Source of the DNA: JAHEFT01 sp963700705
Lineage (GTDB): Bacteria; Pseudomonadota; Gammaproteobacteria; Xanthomonadales; SZUA-36
NCBI GenBank assembly: GCA_963700705.1
Contig: CAVOYQ010000005.1
Coordinates: forward strand, 186,001 to 250,000
Length of the DNA: 64,000 nucleotides
Reading direction: 5' to 3'
Position 1 is the stretch's first letter. Each line of letters opens with the position of its first letter. The translations under genes were made by a program, and so were the position numbers. Under the pieces are notes generated by a model. It saw only the letters and a list, made by a program, of their open reading frames with translations, did not search any database and was not told where the DNA came from. Below are positions 36,651 through 47,829 of the stretch, piece after piece.

Positions 36651-37259
36651 TTAAATCGCGGATTCACCCGTGGCATCACCGGCGTAATACGGATTGGTCC
36701 CCGACTGGTGGTCCGTTGCATCCAGCACGGCGGTAATTTCCGGAATGTTCCGTTTCAGGGTTTGCTCGATGCCCTGCTTGAGCGTGACGTCCGCCATTCC
36801 GCAACCATGGCAGCCACCGCCAAATTGCAGCACGACTTCTTTGCTGTCGGTGATTTCCACCAGGGAAACACGGCCACCGTGTGAAGCCAGTGAAGGATTC
36901 ACTTCGGTTTGCAGCAACCAGGCCACCCGGTCCTCCAGCGAAGCCTCTTTCCCGGGTTCAGAACCCTTGATTCCCGGCGCCTTGATGGTCAGCTGCCCGC
37001 CGGTGGGGTCTTCTTCAAAATCGATCTGGGCTTTTTCCAGCCACGGCACGCTGGCCCTGGCGACAAACATGCTGAAGCCCTCGAACTTGAGTTCGTGGTC
37101 ATCCGGCATACTCTGTCCACGCGGACAGAACTGCAGATCGCAACCCGCACCGGGGGTGCCGGCGTGATTGACTGAAATACGCAGGGCCAGGCCCTCGTCG
37201 TCCTGTTGCAGGATCAGCCGATGGAAGTATTCTTGTGCGTTCCGGGTAATTTCTATCAT
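36651..37259 (-). CDS. nfuA: Fe-S cluster carrier/biogenesis protein NfuA
   Basis: The 202-residue protein has an N-terminal degenerate A-type scaffold domain (ITRNAQEYFHRLILQQ) and a C-terminal NifU-like domain whose CxxC motif lies in GGGCHGCGMADVTLK. This two-domain form is specific to NfuA, which holds a [4Fe-4S] cluster between two subunits and passes it to target enzymes under oxidative stress or iron shortage. Length matches E. coli (191) with a slightly longer tail. It is 16 bp downstream of the esterase gene and on the same strand. Confidence 0.93.
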   Translation of the reverse strand: MIEITRNAQEYFHRLILQQDDEGLALRISVNHAGTPGAGCDLQFCPRGQSMPDDHELKFEGFSMFVARASVPWLEKAQIDFEEDPTGGQLTIKAPGIKGSEPGKEASLEDRVAWLLQTEVNPSLASHGGRVSLVEITDSKEVVLQFGGGCHGCGMADVTLKQGIEQTLKRNIPEITAVLDATDHQSGTNPYYAGDATGESAI

Positions 37260-37275
37260 TACATTGATTCCGTGT

Positions 37276-38328
37276 TTATACCTTAATCTGTGCGGAAGTG
37301 GTTTTTTTCAAGGCCCTGGCCAGGTACGGCAGTGACTGGTCCAGCCGCCAGTCGATCGAAGAATGTGACCCCTCGAATTCCTGGTAGAAATGCTCGACAC
37401 CGAGTCTTTCCAACCGGTCGGTGAATCGACGGGTACCGTACTGTATATGGTATTGGTCGTAAATGCCCACATCGATATAAAGCGCATGCAATGAGCGCAA
37501 TGCTTCAACATGATGTTCGACCATGTTCAAAGGATCTGCGGCCAGCCAGTGTTTCCAGCGCTCAGGATCCAGTTCACAGGTGCGCAAATCAAAAGGCAGC
37601 CGGATGCGGCCGGGTTGGTCCGGATCAGGATCGTAACTGGCCGCCATGGCCAGTATCATCATGGCCGTGTAGTCGCGTCCGGAAGGCTGGTTCTTGCGCC
37701 AGAAAGCCTCTATGAAGCCTGCAAAATTGTCGCGGAAATCCGACAGCAGTTCGCAGGCCACCGGAAAGTCCTTTTGATAAACCATTTCAAACCCGACGTC
37801 GCCGGCATGGCTGGCTACCGCGCCCCACGTGTCGGGAAAATGCATGGCGAGGTGAAGCGCACCGTATCCGCCGGAGGATTTGCCGAACACGGCGCGTCCG
37901 TCCCGGCTGTCGATAACGTTCAGACGATCACTGACCAGGGGCACCAGTTCCTGGTTCAGGTAATCCGCGTATCGGCCGACCGCGGAAGAGTTTACGTATT
38001 GATTGCCGCCCAGCGAGGTGTAGCAATCCGGGAAGGCTACAACGACCGGCTCCAGGTCGCCCTGCCCGATCAGCCGGTCGAGCCGGGCCGGCAGGTTTTC
38101 GCCATGGTTGCGCCAGTTAAGGTGGCCCGGCCCCGAGTTGGTATAAGCCGCCAGGTCCCACAACACCAGGTATGGATTACAGGACTCCGAATAACCGGGA
38201 GGCAGGTAGAGACAAAGCTCCCGGTCAACCGGGTCACCCCAGGGGTTGCTTTCCAGCACCGAAGACCGGTGCTGCACCCGCAAAATATTGCCCTGGGGCC
38301 AATCGGTTCGGGATCGTGGGTGCGCCAT
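37276..38328 (-). CDS. Alpha/beta-hydrolase, putative esterase (PF00756 type)
   Basis: The start at 38328 (MAHPRSRTDWPQGN) lies eight bases after the galU stop. The 350-residue protein has LCLYLPPGYSESCNPYLVLWD as the first strands, a VVVAFPDCYTSLGG oxyanion region, and the nucleophile elbow VFGKSSGGYGALHLAMHFPD (GxSxG). A late EGSHSSIDW supplies the likely catalytic His. This is the esterase D/enterochelin-esterase fold, acting on acyl or carbohydrate esters. There is no signal peptide, so it is cytoplasmic. Substrate is unknown. An apparent fusion with galU in one frame is only an effect of the galU frameshift. Confidence 0.8.
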   Translation of the reverse strand: MAHPRSRTDWPQGNILRVQHRSSVLESNPWGDPVDRELCLYLPPGYSESCNPYLVLWDLAAYTNSGPGHLNWRNHGENLPARLDRLIGQGDLEPVVVAFPDCYTSLGGNQYVNSSAVGRYADYLNQELVPLVSDRLNVIDSRDGRAVFGKSSGGYGALHLAMHFPDTWGAVASHAGDVGFEMVYQKDFPVACELLSDFRDNFAGFIEAFWRKNQPSGRDYTAMMILAMAASYDPDPDQPGRIRLPFDLRTCELDPERWKHWLAADPLNMVEHHVEALRSLHALYIDVGIYDQYHIQYGTRRFTDRLERLGVEHFYQEFEGSHSSIDWRLDQSLPYLARALKKTTSAQIKV

Positions 38329-38336
38329 CACCGGGT

Positions 38337-39234
38337 TCAGAATCTGCCGGCTTCCCTGAGCAAGGAATACATGTGGTCCAGTATGTCGCCCCGCAGTTCC
38401 TCGTGTTCCAGCGCGTAGTCGATGGTGGCCTTGATGAAACCGTGACGGCTGCCACAGTCGTACCGTTCGCCGGCAAAAGGCAGGGCGAGCACAGGATGTG
38501 CCTGGAGCATCGCTGAAATGCCGTCGGTCAACTGGATTTCCCCGCCGGCGCCGGCAGTCACCCCGCGCAGGTAATTGAATACCGCCGGGTCGAGAATATA
38601 ACGCCCGACCACACCCAGCCGTGAAGGCGCGTCTTTCGGGCGACGGCTTCTCGACCATCGTGTGTATGGCATTCTGACCGGATTCGTTGACGTTTACCCC
38701 GACCACACCATAACTGCTGGTCATTTCATCCGGGATTTCCTCGACGCCGATAACGCTGGAACCGGTTTGCCGGTACAAATCGACCATCTGGGCCAGGGCG
38801 CTGGGTCCATCGTTCCGGACCAGGTCATCGGCCAGCAGAATGGCGAAAGGCTCGTCACCCACGATCGTTTCGGCACAAAGGATGGCATGGCCAAGACCCA
38901 GGGCGGCCGGTTGCGTGACATACACCAGGTTCACTTCGTCCGGGACGATCGTGGTGATCCGTTCCAGCAACTCCGTTTTTCCATCCTTCGCCAGCCGCGT
39001 TTGCAGTTCGAAAGCCGTGTCAAAATGATCGAAGATGGCGTGCTTGTTCCGGCTGGTGACGAAAATCAGGGTATCTATCCCGGCTTCCAGCGCCTCTTCC
39101 ACCGCGTACTGGATCAGCGGCTTGTCGACAATCGGAAGCATTTCCTTGGGGATGGACTTGGTTGCCGGCAAAAATCGCGTGCCAAGACCGGCGACGGGGA
39201 AAACTGCTTTTCTGACAGGTTTGAATGATTTCAT
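38337..39234 (-). CDS. galU: UTP-glucose-1-phosphate uridylyltransferase GalU, frameshifted
   Basis: Starting at 39234 (MKSFKPVRKAVFPVAGLGTR), the protein shows GTRFLPATKSIPKEMLP, VDKPLIQYAVEEA, LGHAILCAETIV and VEEIPDEMTSSYGVV, all GalU hallmarks. An extra base near 38640 breaks the frame. The next frame continues APSRLGVVGRYILDPAVF and ends FIKATIDYALEHEELRG. Corrected length is 298 residues, as usual. It makes UDP-glucose for polysaccharide and LPS core synthesis. It belongs to an envelope-sugar block with the capD-like and wecA-like genes. Confidence 0.92.
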
Positions 39235-39244
39235 CCGAAAAAGG

Positions 39245-41143
39245 TCAGCGTGCGCGGTGGATCGGGACAACCCCGGAACTTCCGGCCTTGTCGCCCAGGG
39301 AAGTGCTGGCCAGTTCCGGCACGAGACGCAGCAGGATTTCCTTCAATTTCGCCGTGTCGTAACGCTTCACGGCAATTTCACCTTCCCGTAACACCGAACC
39401 CAGGTTTTCCCAATCCGCCTGCCGGGGATGGGCCAGGAAAATCTTTTCGTGCTGGGTCTTCTCATACGGCTCGAGTTCATGGAACAACTCTTCAAACAGT
39501 TTTTCCCCCGGCCTTAAACCGGTGTAGACGATCTGGATGTCCTTTCCGGGCTGTTTGCCGGAAAGCCGGATCAACTGCTCGGCAAGGTAGGTGATTTTTA
39601 CCGGCTCACCCATGTCGAGCACGAAGATCTCGCCGCCGGAACCCAGCACCGCGGCCTGCATGATCAATTGGCTGGCCTCGGAGATCGTCATGAAGTAACG
39701 GGAAATTTCGGGGTGGGTCACGGTCACCGGACCGCCCTTGGCAATCTGCTCCTTGAACAGGGGCACGACGCTGCCATTGGAATTGAGGACGTTGCCGAAA
39801 CGGACCGTGATATAGCGGGTCCGGGAGTGGCTGTTCATGTTCTGGCAGAAGATTTCGGCTACCCGCTTGGTGGCGCCCATGATATTGGCGGGGTTGACCG
39901 CCTTGTCGGTCGAAATCAGCACGAAGGTGCCGACATTATGACGTTCGGCCGCTTCCGCCAACCGCATCGTGCCGATAATGTTGTTCCTGAACGCTTCGCG
40001 CACCTGGGTCTGCAGAATCGGCAAGTGCTTGTAAGCCGCGGCATGAAACACCACGTCCGGCTTGAACTCGCTGACCACTTTTTCCACCGTTGCGGAATCG
40101 CAAATATCGCCGAGGACGCTGTGAAAAATGAGGTCCTGGAATTCACTTCTCAGTTCATGGTCGATGCGGTACAGGGCAAATTCGCCGTTATCCACGACGA
40201 TCAATTCCACCGGGTTCAGCCGGGCGATCTGGCGGCATAACTCCGAACCGATGGAACCGCCACCACCGGTGACCATGACGCTTTTTCCGGTCAGGCCGAT
40301 GCGGATTGAATCCCAAACCAGGGAAATGGGCTCTCTTCCGAGCAGGTCGTCGATCGCCACGCGCTTCATGTCGTCGATGCGGGTCGCCTTGTTTCCCAGG
40401 TCGTTCAGGGTCGGCAGGGTGCGGAATTCGACATCGGTTTGCTCGCAAATCTCGACAATCCGCTGCATTTGCTGGTTGGTTGCGGAAGGTATCGCGATGA
40501 CCACCAGGTCGGCGCCGACTTCGGTAACGACACGGGCCAGCTGGTCGATGGTCCCGAGCACCGGGACACCATGTACCTGTGCTCCCCTCAGGCGTTGATC
40601 GTCATCGAGGAATCCCACTACGTCGAATGCACCGCGGTGGCGTAATTCCTTCTCCAGCATCGCCCCGGAACGTCCGGCGCCCAGCACCAGGGCCCGTTTT
40701 GCCGCGACACCGCCGGGTTTTATCGACAAACGGGAATCCTTCCAGAAGCGATAGCACATCCTGGGCAGCCCGAGCGTGAGGAACAGCAAGGCCGGATACA
40801 CCAACAGGGACCCGAAAACCGAACGGTCCCGCAAGCCATAAAAAACGGTCAGAACGATGGCGATTGCAAAGGTGCCGAAGGCCGCCGCCCGGACGATGTT
40901 CCAGAGATCCGGGAAACTGGCGAAACGCCACAGGCCTTTGTACAGGCCGGTGAACCACAAAACCATTCCCTGCACGGCCAGGACCAGCAACAATTCGGTA
41001 ACAAGCGGCAGGGAATCAATGATTCCGCTGAAGCCGGTTCGATTGATGATCCATCCGGCCGCCAGCCAGGAAATACCGACCATGACGAGGTCATGAATGA
41101 TAACAGCAGCGCGCGGATGTCTCAGAATGCGCTTGAAGTTCAT
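39245..41143 (-). CDS. CapD/WbpM-like nucleotide-sugar 4,6-dehydratase with membrane domain
   Basis: The start at 41143 (MNFKRILRHPRAAVIIHDL) is two bases after the wecA-like stop. The first 150 residues contain four membrane helices, then a CoA-binding-like Rossmann region (RALVLGAGRSGAMLEKEL). The catalytic SDR domain starts VMVTGGGGSIGSELCRQ and holds STDKAVNPANIMGATKR. The Met where classical SDR enzymes carry Tyr fits the WbpM group, which uses an altered triad. The reaction in relatives is removal of water from UDP-GlcNAc to make a 4-keto-6-deoxy sugar for O-antigen or lipid-linked glycan initiation. The frame is intact, with about 632 residues. Confidence 0.9.
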   Translation of the reverse strand: MNFKRILRHPRAAVIIHDLVMVGISWLAAGWIINRTGFSGIIDSLPLVTELLLVLAVQGMVLWFTGLYKGLWRFASFPDLWNIVRAAAFGTFAIAIVLTVFYGLRDRSVFGSLLVYPALLFLTLGLPRMCYRFWKDSRLSIKPGGVAAKRALVLGAGRSGAMLEKELRHRGAFDVVGFLDDDQRLRGAQVHGVPVLGTIDQLARVVTEVGADLVVIAIPSATNQQMQRIVEICEQTDVEFRTLPTLNDLGNKATRIDDMKRVAIDDLLGREPISLVWDSIRIGLTGKSVMVTGGGGSIGSELCRQIARLNPVELIVVDNGEFALYRIDHELRSEFQDLIFHSVLGDICDSATVEKVVSEFKPDVVFHAAAYKHLPILQTQVREAFRNNIIGTMRLAEAAERHNVGTFVLISTDKAVNPANIMGATKRVAEIFCQNMNSHSRTRYITVRFGNVLNSNGSVVPLFKEQIAKGGPVTVTHPEISRYFMTISEASQLIMQAAVLGSGGEIFVLDMGEPVKITYLAEQLIRLSGKQPGKDIQIVYTGLRPGEKLFEELFHELEPYEKTQHEKIFLAHPRQADWENLGSVLREGEIAVKRYDTAKLKEILLRLVPELASTSLGDKAGSSGVVPIHRAR

Positions 41144-41144
41144 A

Positions 41145-42165
41145 TTATTGTCCCGCCTGAACCGGTACTTCATACCGACGCACCAAAAGAAACCAGCCCA
41201 GCACACATATTGACATCGAGACCAGGGCTGCTGCCCGGGCCAGCAACGGAAAACTGACTGCTACCAGGATCGCTGGAAGAACCACCGCCACGTTTATGAA
41301 CTGGTAAAGAAATGCAACGCGACCGTGTGTCCAACCATGCGCAATCAGCCTCTGGTAGACGTGTTGCCGGTGCGGATTATACCACCGCTCACCCCTGATT
41401 ACTCTGGCCAGCAGGGTTAATGTGCTGTCGGTGAGAAACAGCATCATCACCATCGCGGCGACCGGTATTCCAAATGCGCCGGTACCGGCGCCGTAAACCA
41501 GCAATGCCGCAAAAACAAACCCCAGCGCAAGGCTCCCGACGTCCCCCATGAACACCCTGGCATGGCCGAGATTCCAGGGCAGAAACCCGACGCAACTGGC
41601 TGCCAGCAGGAGAGACAGGCGGGCAAAAAAGCCGTCGCCGGACAGGTGAAACAGGAAGGCCAGGACCAGGCCACCGAAGATACCCTGCAAAGCCGCCATT
41701 CCATTGCTTCCATCCATGAAGTTATAAAGATTGGTCATCCAAATAACGAACACGCCACTCAACAGAACCGGAATCATTCCATTCATCCAGCCTGCACCCG
41801 TCGCGTACCATATCAGCCCGACGCTGACTGCGAGCTGAATGAACAACCGGAACCGGACACTCAGGGAACTGGTGATCGTCCCAGGCCCCGACGCTCGCCA
41901 TGATCAACATGCCCGGCAGCATGCCGTTGATCCAGTATGCCGGGGATTCATGCCCGGTGAACACGAAAGCGGCTACCAGGAAGGCGGCTACCAGCCCGGC
42001 GCCACCGCCGCGCGGAGTGGCCTGGTTGTGACTGTGCCGCTCACCCGGGTGATCCAGCAGACCGGATCTTCGTGCGTACCAGGCGGCCAGTCCCGTCAGA
42101 AGGAAGGCAAGAACAGTCGTGACCAGGAATGAAAGAAGGGGACCGAATTGCCCTGTTGCTGACAT
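41145..42165 (-). CDS. WecA/WbpL-like polyprenyl-phosphate glycosyl-1-phosphate transferase, frameshifted
   Basis: The protein starts MSATGQFGPLLSFLVTTVLA and contains HPGERHSHNQATPRGGG, the family's nucleotide-sugar motif, followed by GAWDD in the next loop. An extra base near 41868 breaks the frame. The next frame has NLYNFMDGSNGMA, ARVFMGDVGSLALGF and GERWYNPHRQHVYQRLI, the remaining catalytic motifs. About 339 residues and eleven helices. It loads a sugar-1-phosphate onto undecaprenyl phosphate, the first step of a lipid-linked glycan, probably using the product of the capD/wbpM-like neighbour. Confidence 0.88.
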
Positions 42166-42177
42166 CCCGAAACCGGG

Positions 42178-43344
42178 CTATTCGCCCAGCACCCCGTGAA
42201 TTTTCTTGGTGGTACTCCATTTTCTGCAACTCGGGCATTGCCAGTGATGGGAGTGCCCGCCAAAGCCGCAGTGGTGACAACGGTAATCCGGCTGTTTCGA
42301 CATCAGGCGGGCCGCAACCGCTTTCAGAATGTCGTCACTGGATTCCGCGTCAAGATAGCCATCGGCTTTCAGGTCGATAAGGCGGTCAAGGCCTCGCACG
42401 GAGGGTTTCGAGGTCAGGGTCTCAACCAGGTAGCGGCCTGCGACTTCACCGCCTTTTTCCCCGGCCAGGCAATCCGTGCGTTTCAGTACCAGGGAAATTC
42501 CATTGTAATTTTCCGCCCACTCATCCAGCTTGGCCCGGCCCCTGGAAGGGTCCCCGGCCCTGGCTGTTGCGTCCAGGTAGGTATCCAGGATCTCGGGAAT
42601 GTAATCCTGGTCGAGTTCCGCGATTTCCTCGTAAAGCGTCACGGCGGCATCGTCATCACCGGCATTTGCTGAGATCCGCGCCAGTATGAATCTTGCCCTG
42701 ATGCACCGTGGGTCATGACGCCGCGCCTGCCGTAATTGCCTTCTCGCGCCTTCGATGTCTTTTTCGAGCAGCGCTTCCTCGGCCATTTCGCAGCAAAACT
42801 GGGACATGATTTCTCCCATGTGCTCGCCGCTCACCTGCTCCAGCCGTTGAGCCTGTTCAAGGGCGTTTTTCCAGTCTTTTTCCTGCTGGTAAATTTCCAA
42901 CAGGCTGCGCAGCGCGGTCGGTGTATGGGCACCGGTTTCGATCAATTCGGAAAACAGCCGTTCGGCCCGGTCGAGCAGGCCGGCCCGCATGTAGTCCTCG
43001 CCGAGTTCAAGCAGCGCCTGGGTGCGCTGTTCCGGTTCCAGTCCCGGTTTTGCGATGATGTTCTGGTGAAACCGGATCGCCCGGTCCACCTCGCCCCGGC
43101 GCCGGAACAGGCTGCCCAGCGCCATGTGGGTTTCCACGGTGTCCTTGTTGACTTCCGCCAGTTCCAGGAATACCTGGATGGCCTTGTCCGGCTGTTCATT
43201 GAGGAGGTAATTCAGTCCCTGGAAGTACTGGTTGCTGAACAGTTGCCGGCTTTTGCCGACTGAACGCTTTTCCAGCGACCGGGCAAACCACCAGCCGAAA
43301 TACATCGCGACGGGCAGAAGCAGGAACAGACCCAGCTCAACCAT
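42178..43344 (-). CDS. lapB: LPS assembly regulator LapB (YciM)
   Basis: I start at 43344 (MVELGLFLLLPVAMYFGWWFA), which places the single membrane anchor at the N terminus and gives 388 residues, as in E. coli. The cytoplasmic part is a series of TPR repeats (QYFQGLNYLLNEQPDKAIQV, VETHMALGSLFRRRGEVDRA) ending in a rubredoxin-like metal-binding tail: CHHCGF and CPSCRKW. LapB controls LpxC breakdown by FtsH and so limits LPS synthesis. It follows lapA by seven bases, the conserved pair arrangement. Confidence 0.93.
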   Translation of the reverse strand: MVELGLFLLLPVAMYFGWWFARSLEKRSVGKSRQLFSNQYFQGLNYLLNEQPDKAIQVFLELAEVNKDTVETHMALGSLFRRRGEVDRAIRFHQNIIAKPGLEPEQRTQALLELGEDYMRAGLLDRAERLFSELIETGAHTPTALRSLLEIYQQEKDWKNALEQAQRLEQVSGEHMGEIMSQFCCEMAEEALLEKDIEGARRQLRQARRHDPRCIRARFILARISANAGDDDAAVTLYEEIAELDQDYIPEILDTYLDATARAGDPSRGRAKLDEWAENYNGISLVLKRTDCLAGEKGGEVAGRYLVETLTSKPSVRGLDRLIDLKADGYLDAESSDDILKAVAARLMSKQPDYRCHHCGFGGHSHHWQCPSCRKWSTTKKIHGVLGE

Positions 43345-43351
43345 CCGGGCG

Positions 43352-43594
43352 TCAGGATTCCTTGCTGCCGGATTTACGTAGCCGTACCCGGAGCGGCATG
43401 ATGCCGAAAAGCCAGGCCAGCAGAACACCGGTTAATAACCCGACTGCAAACACACACAGGATCAGCAGCCCGAGAGGCCATTGCAACTGGACCCATAGCA
43501 GGTCAATACCGACCGTATCCGAATTGAGTGTGCCGATGAGCAGGCCCAGGGAAATCGCCAGAACCGCAATGATGATGAAGATCACCCTGTACAA
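43352..43594 (-). CDS. lapA: LPS assembly protein LapA (YciS, DUF1049)
   Basis: This is an 80-residue inner-membrane protein with two helices (RVIFIIIAVLAISLGLLIG and GLLILCVFAVGLLTGVLLAW) joined by the short loop LNSDTVGIDLLWVQ typical of the LapA family, and with a basic C-terminal tail. It sits between ihfB and lapB as in other gammaproteobacteria and works with LapB at the LPS assembly site. Confidence 0.92.
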   Translation of the reverse strand: MYRVIFIIIAVLAISLGLLIGTLNSDTVGIDLLWVQLQWPLGLLILCVFAVGLLTGVLLAWLFGIMPLRVRLRKSGSKES

Positions 43595-43638
43595 GATTTT
43601 GACTCCGGCAGCGATGATTCAATTAATGTGAGCGGGTC

Positions 43639-43926
43639 CTAATCTTTCAGGAAATCGACGCGCTCGCGTAAGGTCTTGCCCGGTTTGAAATGGGGGACGT
43701 GTTTTCCGGGTAGCGCCACGGCTTCGCCGGTCTTTGGATTTCTGCCCATCCGCGGCGCGCGATGATGCAGGGAAAAACTCCCAAAACCGCGAATCTCGAT
43801 GCGGTCACCGTTGGCCAGGGCCGAGCTCATCTGCTCGATAATGGATTTGACACCAAGCTCCACGTCCAGGTGCGCCAGGTGTTTTTGGTACTCAGCCAAC
43901 TGATCGATCAGTTCAGATTTGGTCAT
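43639..43926 (-). CDS. ihfB: Integration host factor subunit beta
   Basis: The 95-residue DNA-bending protein starts TKSELIDQLAEYQKHLAHLD. GDRIEIRGFGSFSLHHRAPR and GRNPKTGEAVALPGKHVPHF (with the Pro that intercalates into DNA) define IHF beta. It pairs with IHF alpha, not encoded here. The position right after rpsA is the conserved gammaproteobacterial one. Confidence 0.95.
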   Translation of the reverse strand: MTKSELIDQLAEYQKHLAHLDVELGVKSIIEQMSSALANGDRIEIRGFGSFSLHHRAPRMGRNPKTGEAVALPGKHVPHFKPGKTLRERVDFLKD

Positions 43927-43978
43927 AGAAAGCTCGCTATATCACTGATTGTCATTGTATATACTTATTTCATGTTCC

Positions 43979-43998
43979 AGGGGCTGAATTCAGCCCCT
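43979..43998. promoter_or_regulatory. Perfect palindrome between rpsA and ihfB
   Basis: AGGGGCTGAATTCAGCCCCT is a 20-base perfect inverted repeat centred on GAATTC. It lies 33 bp after the rpsA stop. On the minus strand no T-run follows, so it is not a canonical terminator. It may stabilise or process the rpsA transcript, or bind a dimeric regulator. Confidence 0.5.
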
Positions 43999-44031
43999 TT
44001 CACATAAATTACTCAAACCGGACCGGAATTA

Positions 44032-45709
<1,678 letters not shown>

Positions 45710-45830
45710 GTTGTTGTTTACTCAAAGGTGGACTGCTCTGAGTGGCAACCACCCACCCAGGTTAGGGGTACTGTCTGCGTACCCGGTTCAAATTCACTAC
45801 CATATTGGCTAGCGGCTAAATACTTATTTA

Positions 45831-46523
45831 TCAAATAGATATTGCAGATTTTTCAAGTAAAACCTGAATTTTCTGCAGCACTTCATTGATGCTCAGTTCC
45901 GTGGAATCAATAACGTGTGCGTCTTCCGCGGCCCGCAATGGCGCAATCGCCCTGTTGCTGTCCCGCTCGTCACGCTTTTTGATGTCCTGGAAAAGGCGCG
46001 TGAGATTAACACTTTCTCCTTTTTCTTTCAACTGCTTATAGCGTCTTTCAGCACGCGCTTCGGCTGTCGCGGTCAGAAATATTTTCAATATGGCGTCCGG
46101 AAAGATCACCGTTCCCATGTCGCGTCCGTCGGCCACCAGGCCGGGAGGCTTGCGAAAAGCCCGCTGGCGGTGCACCAGTGCCGTACGTACCACCGGGAAG
46201 GCGGCTATCTTCGACGCCAAAACACTGACTGCCTCCGAACGGAGCCGGCCGGTGATGTAGTTACCGTCCAGCAGGATGACCATTCCGTCGTTGGAAATTC
46301 CGAAATTGACATCCAGGTTTTCCGCCACCTCACCGAGCGCCGCTTCCTCATCAGCGCCAATTCCCCGGTCGATGGCCGCCACGGCGACCAGCCGGTACAG
46401 GGCGCCGCTGTCCAGGAAATGCCAGCCCAGTTTCCCGGCAAGCCGCATGGCGATGGTGCCCTTGCCCGAACCGCCCGGACCGTCAACGGTGATCACCGGG
46501 ACGTTGTTCACTGGCTCAGTCAT
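45831..46523 (-). CDS. cmk: Cytidylate kinase
   Basis: The 230-residue enzyme has its P-loop in VDGPGGSGKGTIA, the FLDSGALYR substrate motif, LVADGRDMGTVIFPDA and the long type I insert. It phosphorylates CMP and dCMP. The start overlaps the aroA stop by four bases (ATGA), so the two are coupled. The aroA-cmk-rpsA order is conserved. Confidence 0.95.
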   Translation of the reverse strand: MTEPVNNVPVITVDGPGGSGKGTIAMRLAGKLGWHFLDSGALYRLVAVAAIDRGIGADEEAALGEVAENLDVNFGISNDGMVILLDGNYITGRLRSEAVSVLASKIAAFPVVRTALVHRQRAFRKPPGLVADGRDMGTVIFPDAILKIFLTATAEARAERRYKQLKEKGESVNLTRLFQDIKKRDERDSNRAIAPLRAAEDAHVIDSTELSINEVLQKIQVLLEKSAISI

Positions 46524-47829
46524 CGCTGTGTCCCTTCGGCCACGACACGGACAGTGCCCCCGACTGCTGACAGGTCCTGCACAAATGTCGGAAACGAGGT
46601 GTTGATGTGTTCTGCGCCATCAACCCGGACCTCCCCGGAGGCGACCTGCCCCAGGATGGCGAAACTCATGGCGCAGCGATGATCGCCGGCGCCGTCGACG
46701 GTGCCGCCGCCCGACCGGACCACCGGTGATGTCCATACCGTCTTCAAACTCGCGCAGGGAAACCCCGAGACCTTCCAGTCCCTTTGCCATGACGGCCAGG
46801 CGGTCACTTTCCTTCACCCGCAGTTCCCCGGCGCCCCTGAGACGGGTCGTGCCGTCTGAAACGGCCGCCAGCGCAAGAATCACGGGCAGTTCATCGATCA
46901 GGGACGGGATCAGTTCCACGGGTATGTCAATGCCGCGGAGCCGCCCGCAGTAGCGCACCCGGATGTCGCCGACCGCTTCACCGCCCTGCAGGCGCCGGTC
47001 AAGGATCGAAATATCGGCGCCCATGGCTTCGAGTACGTGGATAATCCCGTCGCGGGTCTGGTTCAACCCGACGTTGCGCAGCAGCAGATCGGACCCGGGC
47101 ACCATGGCCGCCGCGACCAGGAAAAATGCCGCGGAGGAAATATCGGCGGGCACGTGAATGGCCGCGGCCTGCAGCCGGCTGCCGCCTGTCACACCGCAGT
47201 TCCCGTGTAAATCCACCCCAAAAGCAGGCAGCATTTTTTCCGTGTGGTCCCGGCTTTTCAGGGGTTCGGACACGGTAGTGCGCCCTTTTGCATAGAGTCC
47301 GGCCAGCAGCAGGCAGGATTTGACCTGGGCGCTGGCTATCGGTGACACGTAGTCGATACCCTGGAGATCCGGGTTCCCGTAAATTTTCAAAGGCGGTTTT
47401 CCGCCTTCCGCGGTCTCGATACGCGCACCCATCAGGGTCAGCGGTTTGACGATGCGGGTCATCGGTCGCCGGCTCAGCGACGCATCCCCGGTCAGGATGG
47501 ATTCAAACGGCTGGGCTGCCAGTACTCCGGCCAACAGGCGCATGGCCGTGCCTGAATTTCCCATGTCCAGGGGGGAATCCGGCCTTGAAAGACCTGTCGA
47601 ACCGACCCCGGTGATCACCAGGGTGTCACCTTCCTTTTCAGACTGCATGCCCAGTTGCCGGCACGCGTTCAGCGTCGCGTTGACGTCTTCGCTTTGCAAC
47701 AGGCCGGTAATCCTGGACCGGCCCTCCGCCAGGCTGGAAAAAATCACGGCCCGGTGCGAAATGGACTTGTCGCCCGGCGGCGTCAGTTCGCCTTGCAAAG
47801 GGCGCGTTTGCCGGTTGCACCAACAACAT
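46520..47829 (-). CDS. aroA: 3-phosphoshikimate 1-carboxyvinyltransferase (EPSP synthase), frameshifted twice
   Basis: The ATG at 47829 shares one base with the pheA stop (TAATG) and gives MLLVQPANAPLQGEL once an extra T near 47803 is removed. The body has PPGDKSISHRAVIF, MGNSGTAMRLLAG, TGDASLSRRPM and LRVKESDRL. A second break near 46725 precedes SGGGTVDGAGDHRCAMSF, the conserved end, and the protein stops at 46520. Corrected length is about 435 residues. The Gly-Ala region reads GNSGTAMRL, typical of class I enzymes. It makes EPSP from shikimate-3-phosphate and PEP. Confidence 0.93.

Noticed and set aside
37276..39270. A 664-residue GalU-esterase fusion protein in one open frame
   Set aside because: A one-base insertion near 38640 throws galU into the esterase frame. 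The true galU C terminus is in the adjacent frame and ends at 38337, and the esterase has its own start at 38328.
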